Positions 45,994 through 57,440 of a stretch of 64,000 nucleotides of DNA are shown here, in pieces. The position numbers and the translations under genes are program-made. Numbering within the stretch: the stretch's first letter is position 1; each line of letters begins with the position of its first letter. The DNA comes from Topomyia yanbarensis (taxonomy: Eukaryota; Arthropoda; Insecta; Diptera; Culicidae): positions 412,806,044 to 412,870,043 of the forward strand of contig NC_080671.1 in assembly GCF_030247195.1 (NCBI RefSeq). Direction: 5' to 3'. The notes under the pieces are model-generated. The model had not been told where the DNA came from. It worked only from the letters and a program-made list of their open reading frames with translations, and searched no databases.

Positions 45994-46464
45994 GTTAAAG
46001 GTGCATTAGATTGACTATGTATTGCAAAAGGAAACTGAATTACTTTATGTAAATAGGATCATTTAAACAAAAATTAGACGGCAGTCAATGCCACTGTCAA
46101 TGGGCTACGCGACCGCACCACGATGGTATTGATCTTGAAGACTTTTGGTTTCAGAAGAATGGAGATGCCGTCCATACAATCGACTGTCTTTGGTGACCGT
46201 GTTATTAGCAATCCGACGCCATGCAACCAAATGCATTGGAACTTGACTTTTTGTGTGTTGTCTATGAAATAAGGCCAGAGTTATGTGAAAAGCTGTCAAA
46301 AATTAGACCGACAACATATCTCTAATCAACATTATAGAAACATAGTTTGTCAGGTCTAAATTACCTCACCTGTTCAGAGACGATAACGGTAAAATTTACA
46401 TCAATCAAAATAGCACAGAAATCAGTCGATAAAATACAGCGAAAAATCCCACTCATCGGATGTC

Positions 46465-46470
46465 TTTATT
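46465..46470 (-). terminator. Polyadenylation signal of TIL gene 5
   Basis: The minus strand reads AATAAA, about 114 bp past the stop. Confidence 0.5.
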
Positions 46471-46583
46471 TCACCTAAAATATTGTCGTACAATAATTCA
46501 ACACCTGCCGCACATCACTTCGACACGCGTACCAGTATGATCCGCATCCATGTCCTACTGCTGCAAAAAAGTGCGAAAATCTA

Positions 46584-46901
46584 CTACTTCGGACACTTGT
46601 GCCATCTAGTGCAAGCTCCCAGCTCCTGATTACGGGTGTATCCCGGCCGGCAGTAGCATCCCGGAATGCACTGCATACACCGGCTGGTGCACTTGTTCGA
46701 GCAAGTATCCTCGCAGCATGGACCACAGCTCAGAAAGATCTCCTTGTTACTGCACTCATCTGCCGATTTTTTTTATTTGGATAAATTCGGAATTCGGAAT
46801 CAGTCGATTGAAGCGGGGGACTTACCTTTGCTAGCGGCTGAGCGAGATGCCACCAACTGGCAGATCGTCACCAGTGCTAGTGCTATCAATACAACCTTCA
46901 T
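46584..46901 (-). CDS. TIL-domain secreted protease inhibitor-like protein, gene 5 (12 Cys)
   Basis: Exons 46826-46901 (76 nt) and 46584-46759 (176 nt), with a 66-bp phase-1 intron (GTAAGT...CAG). The 83-residue product starts MKVVLIALALVTICQ, a signal peptide, and is closely related to gene 4. The domain has twelve cysteines (…CGPCCEDTCSNKC…CMQCIPGCYCRPGYTR…C…C) and ends KCPK followed by two stop codons. The presumed reactive loop is Met-Gln, against Met-Arg in gene 4, so the pair differ at the residue most likely to set specificity. The gene overlaps unrelated open frames on both strands that lack any motif. Function by family inference. Confidence 0.87.
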
Positions 46902-46949
46902 GGCTGTTCACATCCAACTAAGGTTAGCACTGGCGGAATGTGTTATTTA

Positions 46950-47778
46950 AGTGCTGTCAATTTTTTGGCTGTATTTGCCAAGGTGTGACGTCATTCGACA
47001 GTGTTTCTACAAATGTTGCTGACTTTTTTTAGAATTAAGGAACACCAGGGGGTCACGAGACGTTACTGGGATATGCATTATTTAATTTATGATTCAAATC
47101 AGCCGATTTCGCGGATTGGATAAATTTAAAAAAAAAATTTAAATCTGTTAGTAAGGAGACTATATGATATATTTTGGTGAAACATTTTAGAAGCCGGTCA
47201 TTTCGAACAATATTTTAAAATCAGTATAGAAATTGAACAACAAACTGAAGCTAATGTTGCATTTTCACATGTAGAGTTTGAATAATTTGCTCTTGTCAAA
47301 AGATATTTAAAAATATATGATGGTTTAATTTTTTTTTAAATTTAAGTTGGAATGCTGGTGCTACGATATTCATCACCACAATCTCTATTAAAAATCTTTG
47401 CACCTTTTTGAATCAGTAGGTGGAGTGTTTTTGAAATGAGAAAAATCTGTCAAGATGATAACCTTGGCTTTGTTTGTATTCTCGCGAAAAGCACCTGTAT
47501 CTAGCCGATGTAGTTTTGTATTTTCAGCAAGATATTTACACAATTGTTTTCAACGAATGGGTAAAAGTGGGGCGTCCGCAGCATCTGATTTATGTAATCT
47601 ATGTGAATATATCAGTTAACGTACCTTTTTTTTAGTAAAGGATATAATCGTATTTCACTATGTTACTTTGTTTTGCTTGCAGTAATTTTTCGATTTATTG
47701 ATTTGCTTTTCCGGCAAATTAAGGCCCAGGAGAAAAAAAGATGAAATTGCAGCACGAATAGATATTCTAGAGAGAATC
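46950..47778. other. No gene recognised
   Basis: AT-rich sequence upstream of TIL gene 5 with no conserved block shared with the other TIL promoters and no transposon termini. Confidence 0.3.
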
Positions 47779-47792
47779 AGTATCAATTGTGT

Positions 47793-47962
47793 GGGGTGGG
47801 CGTAGCGTATCGGTAAATCGATTGCCTTGTACGCAGTGCACCTGGGTTCGGGTACCGACCCCCCCCCCCCCACATAGGGTTAGAAAATTTTCACAAGAGA
47901 TTTTTCTAACCCTAATAGGCGAATGACCTTAAGGTTAAAACATCTATTATCGAAATAAAAAA
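47793..47962 (+). mobile_element. Feilai-type SINE (tRNA-derived)
   Basis: It has a box A-like GGGCGTAGCGTATCGG and a box B-like GGTTCGGGTAC (47845-47855), then a poly-C run. The tail GCGAATGACCTTAAGGTTAA, then ATCGAAATAAAAAAAG, is typical of Feilai in Aedes. A 14-bp target duplication flanks it (47779-47792 AGTATCAATTGTGT and 47963-47976 AGTATCATTTGTGT, one mismatch). Transcription by RNA polymerase III is inferred. Confidence 0.8.
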
Positions 47963-48399
47963 AGTATCATTTGTGTTCAAGTTGCTTATTCCATGTGGCA
48001 CGTTTGCGTTAGCTTGACAGTGTCAATTTCCCTGCAAATGTCTTATAACTTTGGGATTATAACAATTTGTATTAAACTAATCCTATGAGCTGTAATTTAG
48101 ACATCTTAAAATTAGGAATATAGATTGATACACATAGAGGAGTCAGAAATCAGAATATATTGACTCAAATGGCACGTTTCCCGTGTGTATTCGGGGGATT
48201 GTGTCTTGTCGTGTCTTCTCGTCCTTTCACTGATCGGAAGAAATGGAGAAAGAGAAGGGAGGAATTTTTAAGGGTGGCAAAAATAATACCACAAAACAAG
48301 TAGTGGCTTTATATTTTTCATATGACGTAGGGGTTGAAAGCTTTCTTTTAATGTATTAACATTGCCCATAGCTCTATTCATCGATTTTTTAGCAAAAGT

Positions 48400-48725
48400 T
48401 TTCCTTAAGTATGCGACTATTGGTACAACCACCCTAGCTGGTAAGCTAAACTCACAAGTAGTTCAAATCGCCGACGAGAAGTCTTAAAGCACTTCACCGC
48501 ATTGGACAAGGATCCTTTGTATGTCTTTGAGTTTTAATCGCCCAAACACGGTCTACGTAAGGACGACCGAAAACTCGAATTCGCAAATGTTCTACTGATG
48601 GGTAGTTGCATGTCAGATGATATGAGGCACCGTAGTCGGATTCACAAAGATTATTTGAAAAAGACCCAGCGCACGAATAGTTGCCTTTTGATAGTTGAGT
48701 TTGCAGTGACCGGTAAAGGGAATTT
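48400..48725 (-). mobile_element. Non-LTR retrotransposon fragment, C-terminal tail after RNase H
   Basis: The minus strand encodes TGHCKLNYQKATIRALGL, then after a frameshift CESDYGASYHLTCNYPSVEH and RIRVFGRPYVD. This matches the LTGHC...C..C...H..C tail of RNase H-containing (I/LOA-like) elements. Stops are present. Confidence 0.55.
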
Positions 48726-49156
48726 TTCTTGACACAATAAAGGGATGAATCGAAATCTTGTTAAATTGGTTTTATAACTTAAGTAATGAAAAACAAAAAA
48801 ATATTTTTTCGAGTGATTTTTCATCCCAAGATGGCTGCGCGGTAATTCCCCCAATGCCCTTATTTTAGAAGGGGTCCACAGCCAGAAAACTATTTCCCAC
48901 AATGTTTGACCTAAAACCGAAAACTTAAATTTTCCTGATTCCTTACGACAATATCAAGCGACGTACGTAGGATTTTGACGTAGGACTACGTCTTTGTTTT
49001 CGATATGGGGGTGCACTTTGCAAATTCTACAAAAATGGTATGTAACGAAAAGTGGTCCAATTTTACACGCATAGAATTCAGCCATCTCACGATAAATTTT
49101 CATTTTTTTTGCCGAAATACTTTCAAGAATAGATTGCAACAGATAAAACCAAAGAT

Positions 49157-49822
49157 TTTTTTTATTTGTTTATTTATTTATTTCTTATCTTCGATATTCA
49201 CCGTACATACACATTTTAAAGCTATATATTTCTTATTAATAACTTATATCTATGCTTGGAAACGTTAAAATCATACACTGAAGAAGCTTCGTTAAATCTG
49301 CGGCAACATCTTTCCAGTGCTTTCCAGTGGATTATTTTGTCCATATGAAGTACGGTGTCTAGGGATCCACAACAGTGTGGGGTTACGCAGAATACGAGGA
49401 GGCGCATACAAATTAACGCCCGAGAGAAGATCGGAACTGTCGATATTACCTGACAGCAAGTCGAAAACAAAAATTCTGTGCAGAAAGATACAGCGAGTCG
49501 CCAGAGTCTGCAGACCGAGTAGCATACATCTATCGGCATAAGGAGTCAACACAACTGGATCATTCCATGGAAGTTTCCTGAGAGCGAATCGCACAAAACA
49601 TCTTTGTATACGTTCTATTCGGTCAATTTGAACGGCATAGTATGGTGCCCATACTTGCACAGCATACTCCAGAACACTTCTGATCAGGGCACAGTAAAGT
49701 GCTTTTAGTGCGTAGAAATCATCGAAGTTCGCCGTGTTCCACTTTAAGAAGCCCAGCATTCCCAAAGCTTTGGCAGTTGTCACGGTGATATGGTCGGAAA
49801 AACTCAATTTCCTATCGAAATT
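49157..49822 (-). mobile_element. 5'-truncated Jockey-clade insertion
   Basis: The minus strand encodes a 171-residue open segment (49292-49807). It contains ALYCALIRSVLEYAVQVWAP, RCFVRFALRKLPWNDP, PYADRCMLLGLQTL and RTSYGQNNPLES, the C-terminal third of a Jockey reverse transcriptase. It ends in an A-rich (TAAA)n-like tail at about 49157-49185, the 3' end. The target ATTTTT is repeated on both sides (about 49154 and 49823). The frame is intact but lacks the catalytic half, so it is dead on arrival. Confidence 0.8.
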
Positions 49823-49959
49823 TTTGATATCACGGCATTAAAAATTTAAATAATGTGCAACCTAGTCATAGTATCGCACATTTACACACAGAAGATAGCG
49901 TTTCCCAAGTCCGGCACGACAGATTTGTGTACCTAGCGCGCCGCGCTTCTATGCATGAC

Positions 49960-50970
49960 TAGGGTTGTGGTACCGGTAATACCGGTACCGAAAATCCCGG
50001 GAATACCGACCCATTTTTGGTACCGTAATACCGGTACTGAACAAAAGCCAGTACCGGTATTTTCGGTACCATAGAATTTTTTATGACAAATGTGTTAACT
50101 CTGCAGGGTATCTGTTTCAAAATATCGGTCTGCAAGATAACGTTTAAATATATTAATTTGCCTTCTAGATAAATCGTTGACATAACACCTTTGTGTGGGA
50201 ACGAGGTGGGGCCATCATCATAATAATTCTAGAAGTTAAAGTTTTATTACCGACATTCTGATTGGTTTCCATTATTCACTGGGTGGCGCGTAATAAGACT
50301 ATGGTCTAAGTCATGTCTGTATTTGGTTTGCTCTTAAACCTTTATCTATAATAGAACGAACAGCGATTTACTAGCCAACAGTTTTAGACTTGGTTAACTG
50401 CTTCAAATGGGGAGATTTGTAATTATTGGTGATCGGAAAATTCAGCAAAACTTCATAGTTTACAGGAAAGCAAAGAGCCTGGATATGCGTTAGAGAATAG
50501 TAGGCAAACGATATAAAGTTCGAAACCAATTTTCAGAAAAGCAAGAGAGGAAATACGATTAACCTGCTCGGATTTACTGCCATTCTCGCTTTGATTTACT
50601 GTTGTTAATAGGGTTTCATACATTTACCATCTGTTCAAGTCGACGAAAGTCGCACTACTTAGCAGTTATTGATTTCAAAGTGGCCTAGATTTCGAAATAA
50701 AAGAAGGTGCCCTATACGAAAAATATCTTCTGTGAAATAAGTCTTGCCATTCCGAAGCAATTAATAACAATAAACATGTTTTTTGATCAGCAAAAATCAA
50801 TCATCTGAGAATAAGATCATCAGTTTGAGCATTCACTTTCAGTTTGAAGCTTTTTTCGAATTTTTTAAAAAAATATTCGAGTACCGGTACTTTACCGGTA
50901 CTACCGGTACTGAGGGCTTCAGTACCGTAGTACCGGTTCTCGCCAAAAAGGGTCGGTACTGCGAACCCTA
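49960..50970. mobile_element. hAT-type element with TACCGGTA-rich ends
   Basis: TAGGGTTGTGGTACCGG at the left and a right end closing with GCGAACCCTA, flanked by TGCATGAC at 49952-49959 and 50971-50978. Subterminal regions are dense in GGTACCGGTA-type motifs. 1011 bp, no transposase. Confidence 0.8.
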
Positions 50971-51413
50971 TGCATGACGTCATCATCGACAATTTAAAGA
51001 ACTGATTTGGGCGGACAAGCTCAGTTGCCTGTTGAACGGCAGGCGGAGCAGATCACTGCTCTGTGTGTTTTGATAGCCAGTGTAATTGAGTTAGAAGTCC
51101 GTTACACTGGCTGTGGAAGTACGCTACCCAGTTCCGTTTAACACGCGACTGAGCTTGTCCGTTTAAACACTATGCTTTCTTTTGTGTTGTGCTCGTTTCC
51201 AGCACACTTTTATGTACAATCTCGAAAACAATTGTTCGTACACAAAATCGCTTGTACATTCGAGCTCCATTTGCAAACACGGTTAACATAGTGTCGTGAT
51301 ACTAGTTGTCTCTTTCGCTCTACCCATAATCATCAGCGTTGACTCATTTTGCTTTGTGGGCTTGGGTTCAATGTTTGATGCGAATGTGTAGGTAGGTATA
51401 TCTTATTTATTAG

Positions 51414-51640
51414 CAGGGTTACCATATTCACAGATTTTTTCACAATTTTTGATCACAGATTAATTTTGACAGATAGCAGATTTTTGGCATTTTGATGAAA
51501 ATTTCACAGATTTTTGGAAATATTGTGATTTTTCACAGATTTGTCGGAAATTTATCACAGATTTTTTTTCCTGTTTCAGCTATCACATAAGGTAAAAAGA
51601 TATTTTTGACCGAAACACAGATTTTATTGTGGCATCCCTG
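51414..51640. mobile_element. hAT MITE with repeated CACAGATTT motifs
   Basis: CAGGGTTACCATATTCACAG...GTGGCATCCCTG flanked by TTTATTAG (51406-51413 and 51641-51648). CACAGATTTTT-type motifs recur through its 227 bp. Confidence 0.85.
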
Positions 51641-52432
51641 TTTATTAGCGGTTGCATGCGTAACCTGTATGACAGCAATCTGTGCTTTCGTTGCGCAAAG
51701 ACGAAAACTTTCTTAGCAACAAATTTACGCGGATCGATGGAAAGCACAACGAAAGTTTATTATTTTCGTTCGATCAATTGATTGATTCATTTCCAATTCA
51801 CGTGATTCATTTCCACTCAGCCTATTCTATTTTGGTTCTGCTAATAGGTACATACTACAAGCCTATTTATGAATGAAGACACTGCAACTCGAAAAACCAT
51901 ATACAATTTTTTTTCGATTCTTGTATATTTATAGTTTCGATACATGAATTAAGACCACTGCATTCGCTATATTTGTATGCGTACTTTAGGTAAGTTGCAA
52001 TAATGGCAAAATATAACTAGAAAGCTTGGTCTATACATGAAATGTGATTGATATTGTCTAAAATTTGATTTTTCTTCACCGGTTCGGGTTTTTTTACTAC
52101 ACACAATCAAAAAGTATTTTAAAATTTTTAAAAGCTGATCTTGTGTTATTAAAATTTAGTTCATGATATTAGTTCGGTCGCGGTTTTCTGTCTTTTTCCT
52201 TTAATCTTCTCAAATAAGTTTAATCGGATTCGATCACCTACTACAAATGAAATGACCTGATAACCAAGAAGGTTTGGTTCAATATGTAACATTCGATGTT
52301 GGTTGATTGTGCTTAAACTATTCGTAAGAAATATATTTGATTTATAATTACTCTAGTACATGAAAATAAATATTTTTCATTTAGTACGTCTACAGTTCGT
52401 GCAACTCCATAGGGCTGCCCCTTGTAGTTTTT

Positions 52433-52772
52433 TTTTCTATTAAGCTATGTGAAATCAAAAATCTATATGGATAAGCCTGTACCGATTAAAGCCTTGGAAT
52501 CCAACATTATTTGATAAATTCTCCAGATATTACATGAAAAGCTCGAACGCTTCTTCAAAAATTGGACCACGCGAATGGACCACCTCACGAGCTGCTATGG
52601 TCAACAATAGAAAGAAATTTTTTACAAGCAATAAATGGTAAAGAATCTTCTTTCGAGCGAAAATAAAGATTTTGTGATTTAATTCATTTGTTAATATTTA
52701 TGCTAGTTTGAAAAAGTAAAACTGATGATGAATCGCCCTGTATAATCGAAGACATCCTCGAAATCACAGTCA
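52433..52772. other. No gene recognised
   Basis: AT-rich stretch between copy B and the next hAT MITE; nothing supported. Confidence 0.3.
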
Positions 52773-52780
52773 ATGGAATT

Positions 52781-53061
52781 CAGGGCCGGCGGAAAGCGTG
52801 GGTAGTATGAGTAGTAGTACCCACTCGAAAATAACCGAGTGGGTAATTACCCACTCGAAATTTTGAACGATTCCAAAAAAATTTTATGAGCAACGCATGT
52901 ATCTCGCACTACACACATTTGAAAACATCGATGTATCACAATTCCATTTGCATAAACAAACGTGTAAGCGTGTGCATTGCGAAAAGGGAAAAAATCCTTA
53001 CTAATGGACCCCTCCCCTATGCTTTCTACCCACTCGGGCGTAAAGGGTTTCGCCGCCTCTG
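52781..53061. mobile_element. hAT MITE, CAGGGCCGGCGG family
   Basis: CAGGGCCGGCGGAAAGC...TTTCGCCGCCTCTG flanked by ATGGAATT (52773-52780 and 53062-53069). 281 bp, sister of 45692-45993. Confidence 0.85.
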
Positions 53062-53449
53062 ATGGAATTGCTGTGTTAAAGGTTTCATTTTTCCCTAAGG
53101 GAGAAAGAAATTTATCAACACATCTTCATTAATGTTTATTAACAGATTTAAGTAACAGTTTTGTTGTTTTATCATATGTTTTATTTGATTGACCTGTAGC
53201 AATGCAAATTTTTCAAACCCATTAAAATGGCTCATTTTCAGCAACTACAGAAAGTAGAATACTCTCATTTCCAAAGTTAGGAATAAAAACTAACCCAAGT
53301 ACAATTTAAGTTTTATAAGACGCTACAAGTGCAATCTAAGTTTTATGAGTGGCTATAAAACTATCATAAAACCTCAATTTCTTCTAGGGAAGTTTGCGCT
53401 GATTGAAATCACCATATACAAGCTTTAAATTCTGGAGATGTGGATTTCA

Positions 53450-53860
53450 TTAGCGATATGCTATCTATGATCGCAAGTCTCTCCCATAACTATAGGAAAT
53501 CTTATAGAAAACGGGACATTATGGATAGTATGTGCTTTAACCCGTACATGTTCAATTGCTTTGAATTTTGATAAAACAATAAGTTCAGAATTAAATATAC
53601 TTGAAACTACGATGAGAACTCCTCCACCTGACATTCTTTGGGTTAGTCGTAAATCACGATCATCTCTAAAAAAATATAGTCACTTCCAAAAACCACTTCA
53701 CTTTTCATAATTCCATTCCAACTTGTTTCGGTACCTAGAATTATTTCAAATGAGGAGCCTGGTATATTCTTATAGATTTCGTTCATCTTTACTGCGCTCT
53801 TCATTCTATTAAAAATTTTGATAGTAATCTAAAATTTCAGTAACTTTCGAAGAAGTTGGT
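53450..53860 (-). mobile_element. Non-LTR retrotransposon endonuclease fragment
   Basis: The minus strand encodes GTETSWNG (the T-E-T box of apurinic-like endonucleases), then after a frameshift RDDRDLRLTQRMSGGGVLIV, and FNSELIVLSKFKAIEHVRV. This matches the N-terminal half of a retrotransposon endonuclease. Frameshifted and truncated; clade not assigned. Confidence 0.6.
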
Positions 53861-54081
53861 GACGATTCGTTATGCGTTACAATATTATCTAAAACTATTG
53901 TACCTACTATTACCAGCTGCGTCATGTTTGTTGTGGACTGCCTCTGAGAAATGCTTTAAAATTCACGAAAACACGAACGTTCATAGGAGCAATTGTTGTT
54001 GAGTTCATAGCAGTTGAATAGCTGCATGTAGGAATGTCGCTGCTGTTGTTGATTTTGTTGTTTTTGTTGTTGTTGTTGTTT

Positions 54082-55440
54082 TTTCTTTCTCCTATAGAAA
54101 GGCTATGCAATCACTCTGAAAATCGACTTTTTAACCGAGGCCCGGATGGCTGAGTCTCTTATACCATTCGACTAAGTTCGTCGAGTTCGGCAAATGTATG
54201 TGTGTGTGTATGTATGTGACCAAAAATATGCACATCGGTTACTCGGAGCTGGCCGAACCGATTTTCTCAAACTTAGTCTCAAATGAAAAGTACATCGTTC
54301 CCATAGGCTGCTATTGAATTTCATACAATTCCGACTTCCGGTTCCGAAGCTACGGGTTGAAGAGTGCGATTACGCATGAAATTCCCATACAAATTAGTAT
54401 CAGGATGGTATCTAAAAGATGCAAAATCTCATAAAATATGTTCTTAATTGCTTGGATCTATAGTTTCAGCTCACTGGTTCACCGTTGTTTTTGAATTTAT
54501 TTCTGATGCGACATCCGGTTCCGGAGTTACTGGGGGAGGAGCGCGGTAATACAGTAAATCCCCATATAAACAGGAATCACCGTATCATGGTGATGCAAAA
54601 CTTAATAAAATTGGTGTTAAATTACATAGATTTTCAGGTCACTAGTCGCTTTGATCACATTGGCCACCTAGGACCAAGGATGCAAAATGCCTACCTTTTC
54701 TACGGCTGTAATTTTTCTACCTACATTCTCCTTTCTCATATGACGCTTTCGCTAGTGCAGGACGCCCAGCGCTGTACGGCAGCCTGTAAGCAAAGCAGTA
54801 ACATGACAAAAAATTACTGCCCCCAGTACAGCCACCAGACGCGAGCGGTACAGCTTCTCTCTCTCTCTCTCTCTCTCTCTCTCCACATTTTACATTTTTT
54901 AATATTTTTTAATTTATTCAATATTTTCAATCACAAACGACAAAAACAAATGCGGTTCGTTTGCGCCACGACCGGCATCAACGCTTTCGTGTTCGGGTCA
55001 CTCCCTTTGACTATGCAGAGAAAAGTGTACAAAGCGAGAGAACAAACTTTACTACGCCACACTCTCACCGAGCAGTCGGAGTACAGCAGCAAAACAAAAA
55101 TGTATTTTACTACTGTACGGAAAAATGTACTCGGTTTGGCTACCGTTCTGGCAAGAGCTGTAGTGATGCGTCGCTGTAGCGGGCTGTACGGCTTGTGCAA
55201 ATGTAAATATATCGGAAAAAATGTAGTTTACAGGTACCGTTTGCATCCCTGCCTAGGACTATCTTGTCCCCCGGACAACTTGCCAATGTTCACAGTTAAT
55301 TTAACACCTATTCCTCATAAAATTCTTAACCTATGTCTACCATCTTCCAAATTTGAAATGATTAATGCAATGCTTCAATTGGCTGCTGTTCAATTTCATC
55401 CCGATCTGATTTTAGTTGGTTAGTGTTGCCTGATAGGAAT
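54082..55440 (+). mobile_element. Copy of the abundant 1.2-kb repeat, interrupted by a hAT element
   Basis: Starts CTTTCTCCTATAGAAAGGCT ATGCAATCACTCTGAAAATCG, then ACCGAGGCCCGGATGG, a TG-rich microsatellite, and CCCATAGGCTGCTATTGAAT. It is the reverse complement of the units at 25118-27510. A 312-codon plus frame (54485-55423) runs across both this repeat and the nested 54675-55251 element, so it is fortuitous. Confidence 0.65.
54675..55251. mobile_element. hAT element with CAAGGATGC/GCATCCCTG ends
   Basis: Flanked by CCTAGGAC (54667-54674 and 55252-55259). Interior is nearly identical to 60457-61009 (e.g. CAGCGCTGTACGGCAG, CACCAGACGCGAGCGGTACA) except for a CT microsatellite at about 54859-54883. 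577 bp, no transposase motif. Confidence 0.85.
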
Positions 55441-55920
55441 TTCCCATCACAATACCTAAACGGGTGAAAACCACAAAACGTGGTTATTGCAACCACGGCA
55501 AATAAATCAATTTCGACCCAAGTAATGGCAACTTTGCCCACACCGATTGTCAAATGAATTTTGTGTAGTTTTGGTTTCAACTATGGACACTTTATATAAC
55601 AGATTTGCGGAGAGAAAAACAGTAAAACTAGCAACCATAAATGTAAACTGTCATCACGGAAGTTCCCATAAGCTTTGCATGGGCTTTTTCTTGTACGTTC
55701 CCTCTCACTTTTTGAGAGTCCGTTTGGCTGCAATTTTCGACACTTCGCTAGTCTGTGTATAAAGTGGCTGTAGTTTCGAGTTATTAGTGGATACGCGAAA
55801 GTATCTCGATTACAAAGTATGTTCGTTGTGCTGCCATAATACGGAGCTGAATCCGGTTGCACTCTAAATATGTAGTTATTATTATTAATAAATAATTGCA
55901 CAACCAGCCGTCTGCTCTTT
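55441..55920. other. No gene recognised
   Basis: Short frames on both strands without motifs. No transposon ends seen. Confidence 0.3.
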
Positions 55921-56639
55921 ACAAGGCCGGCGGAATGCGTGGGTAGTATGGGTAGTACTACCCACTCGAAAATTACCGAGGGGAAATTACCCACTCGAAC
56001 GTTTGGAACAAACCAAAACTGAGGTTAACCACGAATGTGACTTTCACACAAAATTCTTGCGTTGGAAATCCTCGATGTAAAACAAATGCATATTTTTATT
56101 CAGATACGAATTTCTTTGCTTTACAGTTTAAATTTCTTGAGAATAATTAGGATTTGTTTGAAATTTGGAATTATTTATTATATTTATACACATGGGAATA
56201 CATTTCGACACATCTACATATTAAAACAAAAGTTCAGATCGATACACAAAAATATTAATACAATTTTATTCAGCCTATGGGATGCAGTTAGAAATATTTT
56301 TAAGGACAATATAAACAATTTGTAATTTTTTAACATGAATAATTATTTGATTAAAAATTGAAGCAAGGAGAAACAATTAGTAGAACTAGACAATCGGTAG
56401 ACTTTTTATGAGGAAGGCAAAAGATTGTTAATCCCAACATCAGCAGCAGAGACCGTATTAGAGAACAATAAGAGAAAAATAACAGGGAAGAAAATAAATT
56501 AAACTTGTTGTTTTGTGGCAAACGGAAGATCACTATCAGGACATCATGAACGAAGGGAACTATTGGGATCACATTTGCAAATAGCTGTTAGTAAGTCAAC
56601 CAAAAGAGTAGATGTAAATAAATTTGGAGAATAGCCGCA

Positions 56640-57440
56640 TATATCGGACTAGAACCAGAAAAATGCGAAAGAACTCAAACTAATATTTGTATCAGGCAAT
56701 CGGGTACGATTTTAATATAAAGAATCTAGGAACGCCCATATTTTCGCTAGGAAAATTAGGAGTGCTTTCCATGCTCCATCGATCGAAGTGCCTACTTGGA
56801 ACTGTAACGATGTGTTCATGGTCCTATAAAACCATAAGTTTTGTGGGGAGAATGCTTAGCGCGAGCATCTTTGCTGTCAGATAAATTTGTGTATTTGAAG
56901 AACAATTATTACGTTTATATACATTATTATAATTTCATCGCGAAGCGTCTATCATTTGAATGTGAATCTACGTGGAATGCTGTTGCCGCCGATAAAGGAT
57001 TCTTAGTTCCGTGTATTTCAATCAAAGGTCGAATCGAGTACACAACGCTACTAGACGAAATATTGTTTCTCTCGTTAATCCGTTGACGAACCGGTGCCAA
57101 TAACCGCGCTTTTCAGTTTCCATCAAGTCTTTTATTTGCGTTTCTAACGTCGCGTATTTTCGGAAAAATTTGGGCGATCTAGCGTTCAAAAAGTTCTCAT
57201 TGAACCTTTTCGAATACAAATCTGAGCACTCTCTGCCCAAAACGGAGTGGGAAACCGTCCACGCAAGTTCGCGCCGGGTATTCGTTTCGTCTGACCTTTA
57301 ATCTCAGTGAAGAAAAATAAGCCAGTGCTGTACACTGCCACCGGAGGAATTTACTATTTTGATTCGATTGTTTCGGATATAGTGGACGCGTAGCTCTTTC
57401 AATCAATGGGCGCACTAATGAGGTAGAGTACAGCGATAAA
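56640..57440 (-). mobile_element. LOA-type relic: linker before the reverse transcriptase
   Basis: The minus strand 57022-57240 encodes LETQIKDLMETEKRGYWHRF then VNGLTRET, the stretch that precedes the reverse transcriptase in LOA-clade ORF2. 56640-57160 recurs at 780-1310. The polymerase is missing. Same orientation as ORF1 at 58700-60080, so probably one element. Confidence 0.6.

Larger units (their letters stand above)
48970..52432. repeat. Dispersed repeat, copy B, with three later insertions
   Basis: Colinear with 9590-11328 from GACGTAGGACTACGTC to GGGCTGCCCCTTGTAG. The insertions at 49157-49822, 49960-50970 and 51414-51640 are absent from copy A. 51649-51740 holds about 90 bp not present in copy A. 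Confidence 0.65.

Noticed and set aside
47797..47865. Possible tRNA gene
   Set aside because: A and B boxes are present but the cloverleaf is degraded, and the segment is the head of a SINE with its own target duplication.
54485..55423. 312-codon plus-strand open frame, the longest in the window
   Set aside because: It crosses from one repeat into a hAT element whose 8-bp target duplication sits inside the frame, includes a CT microsatellite, and the sister element at 60457 does not keep the frame.
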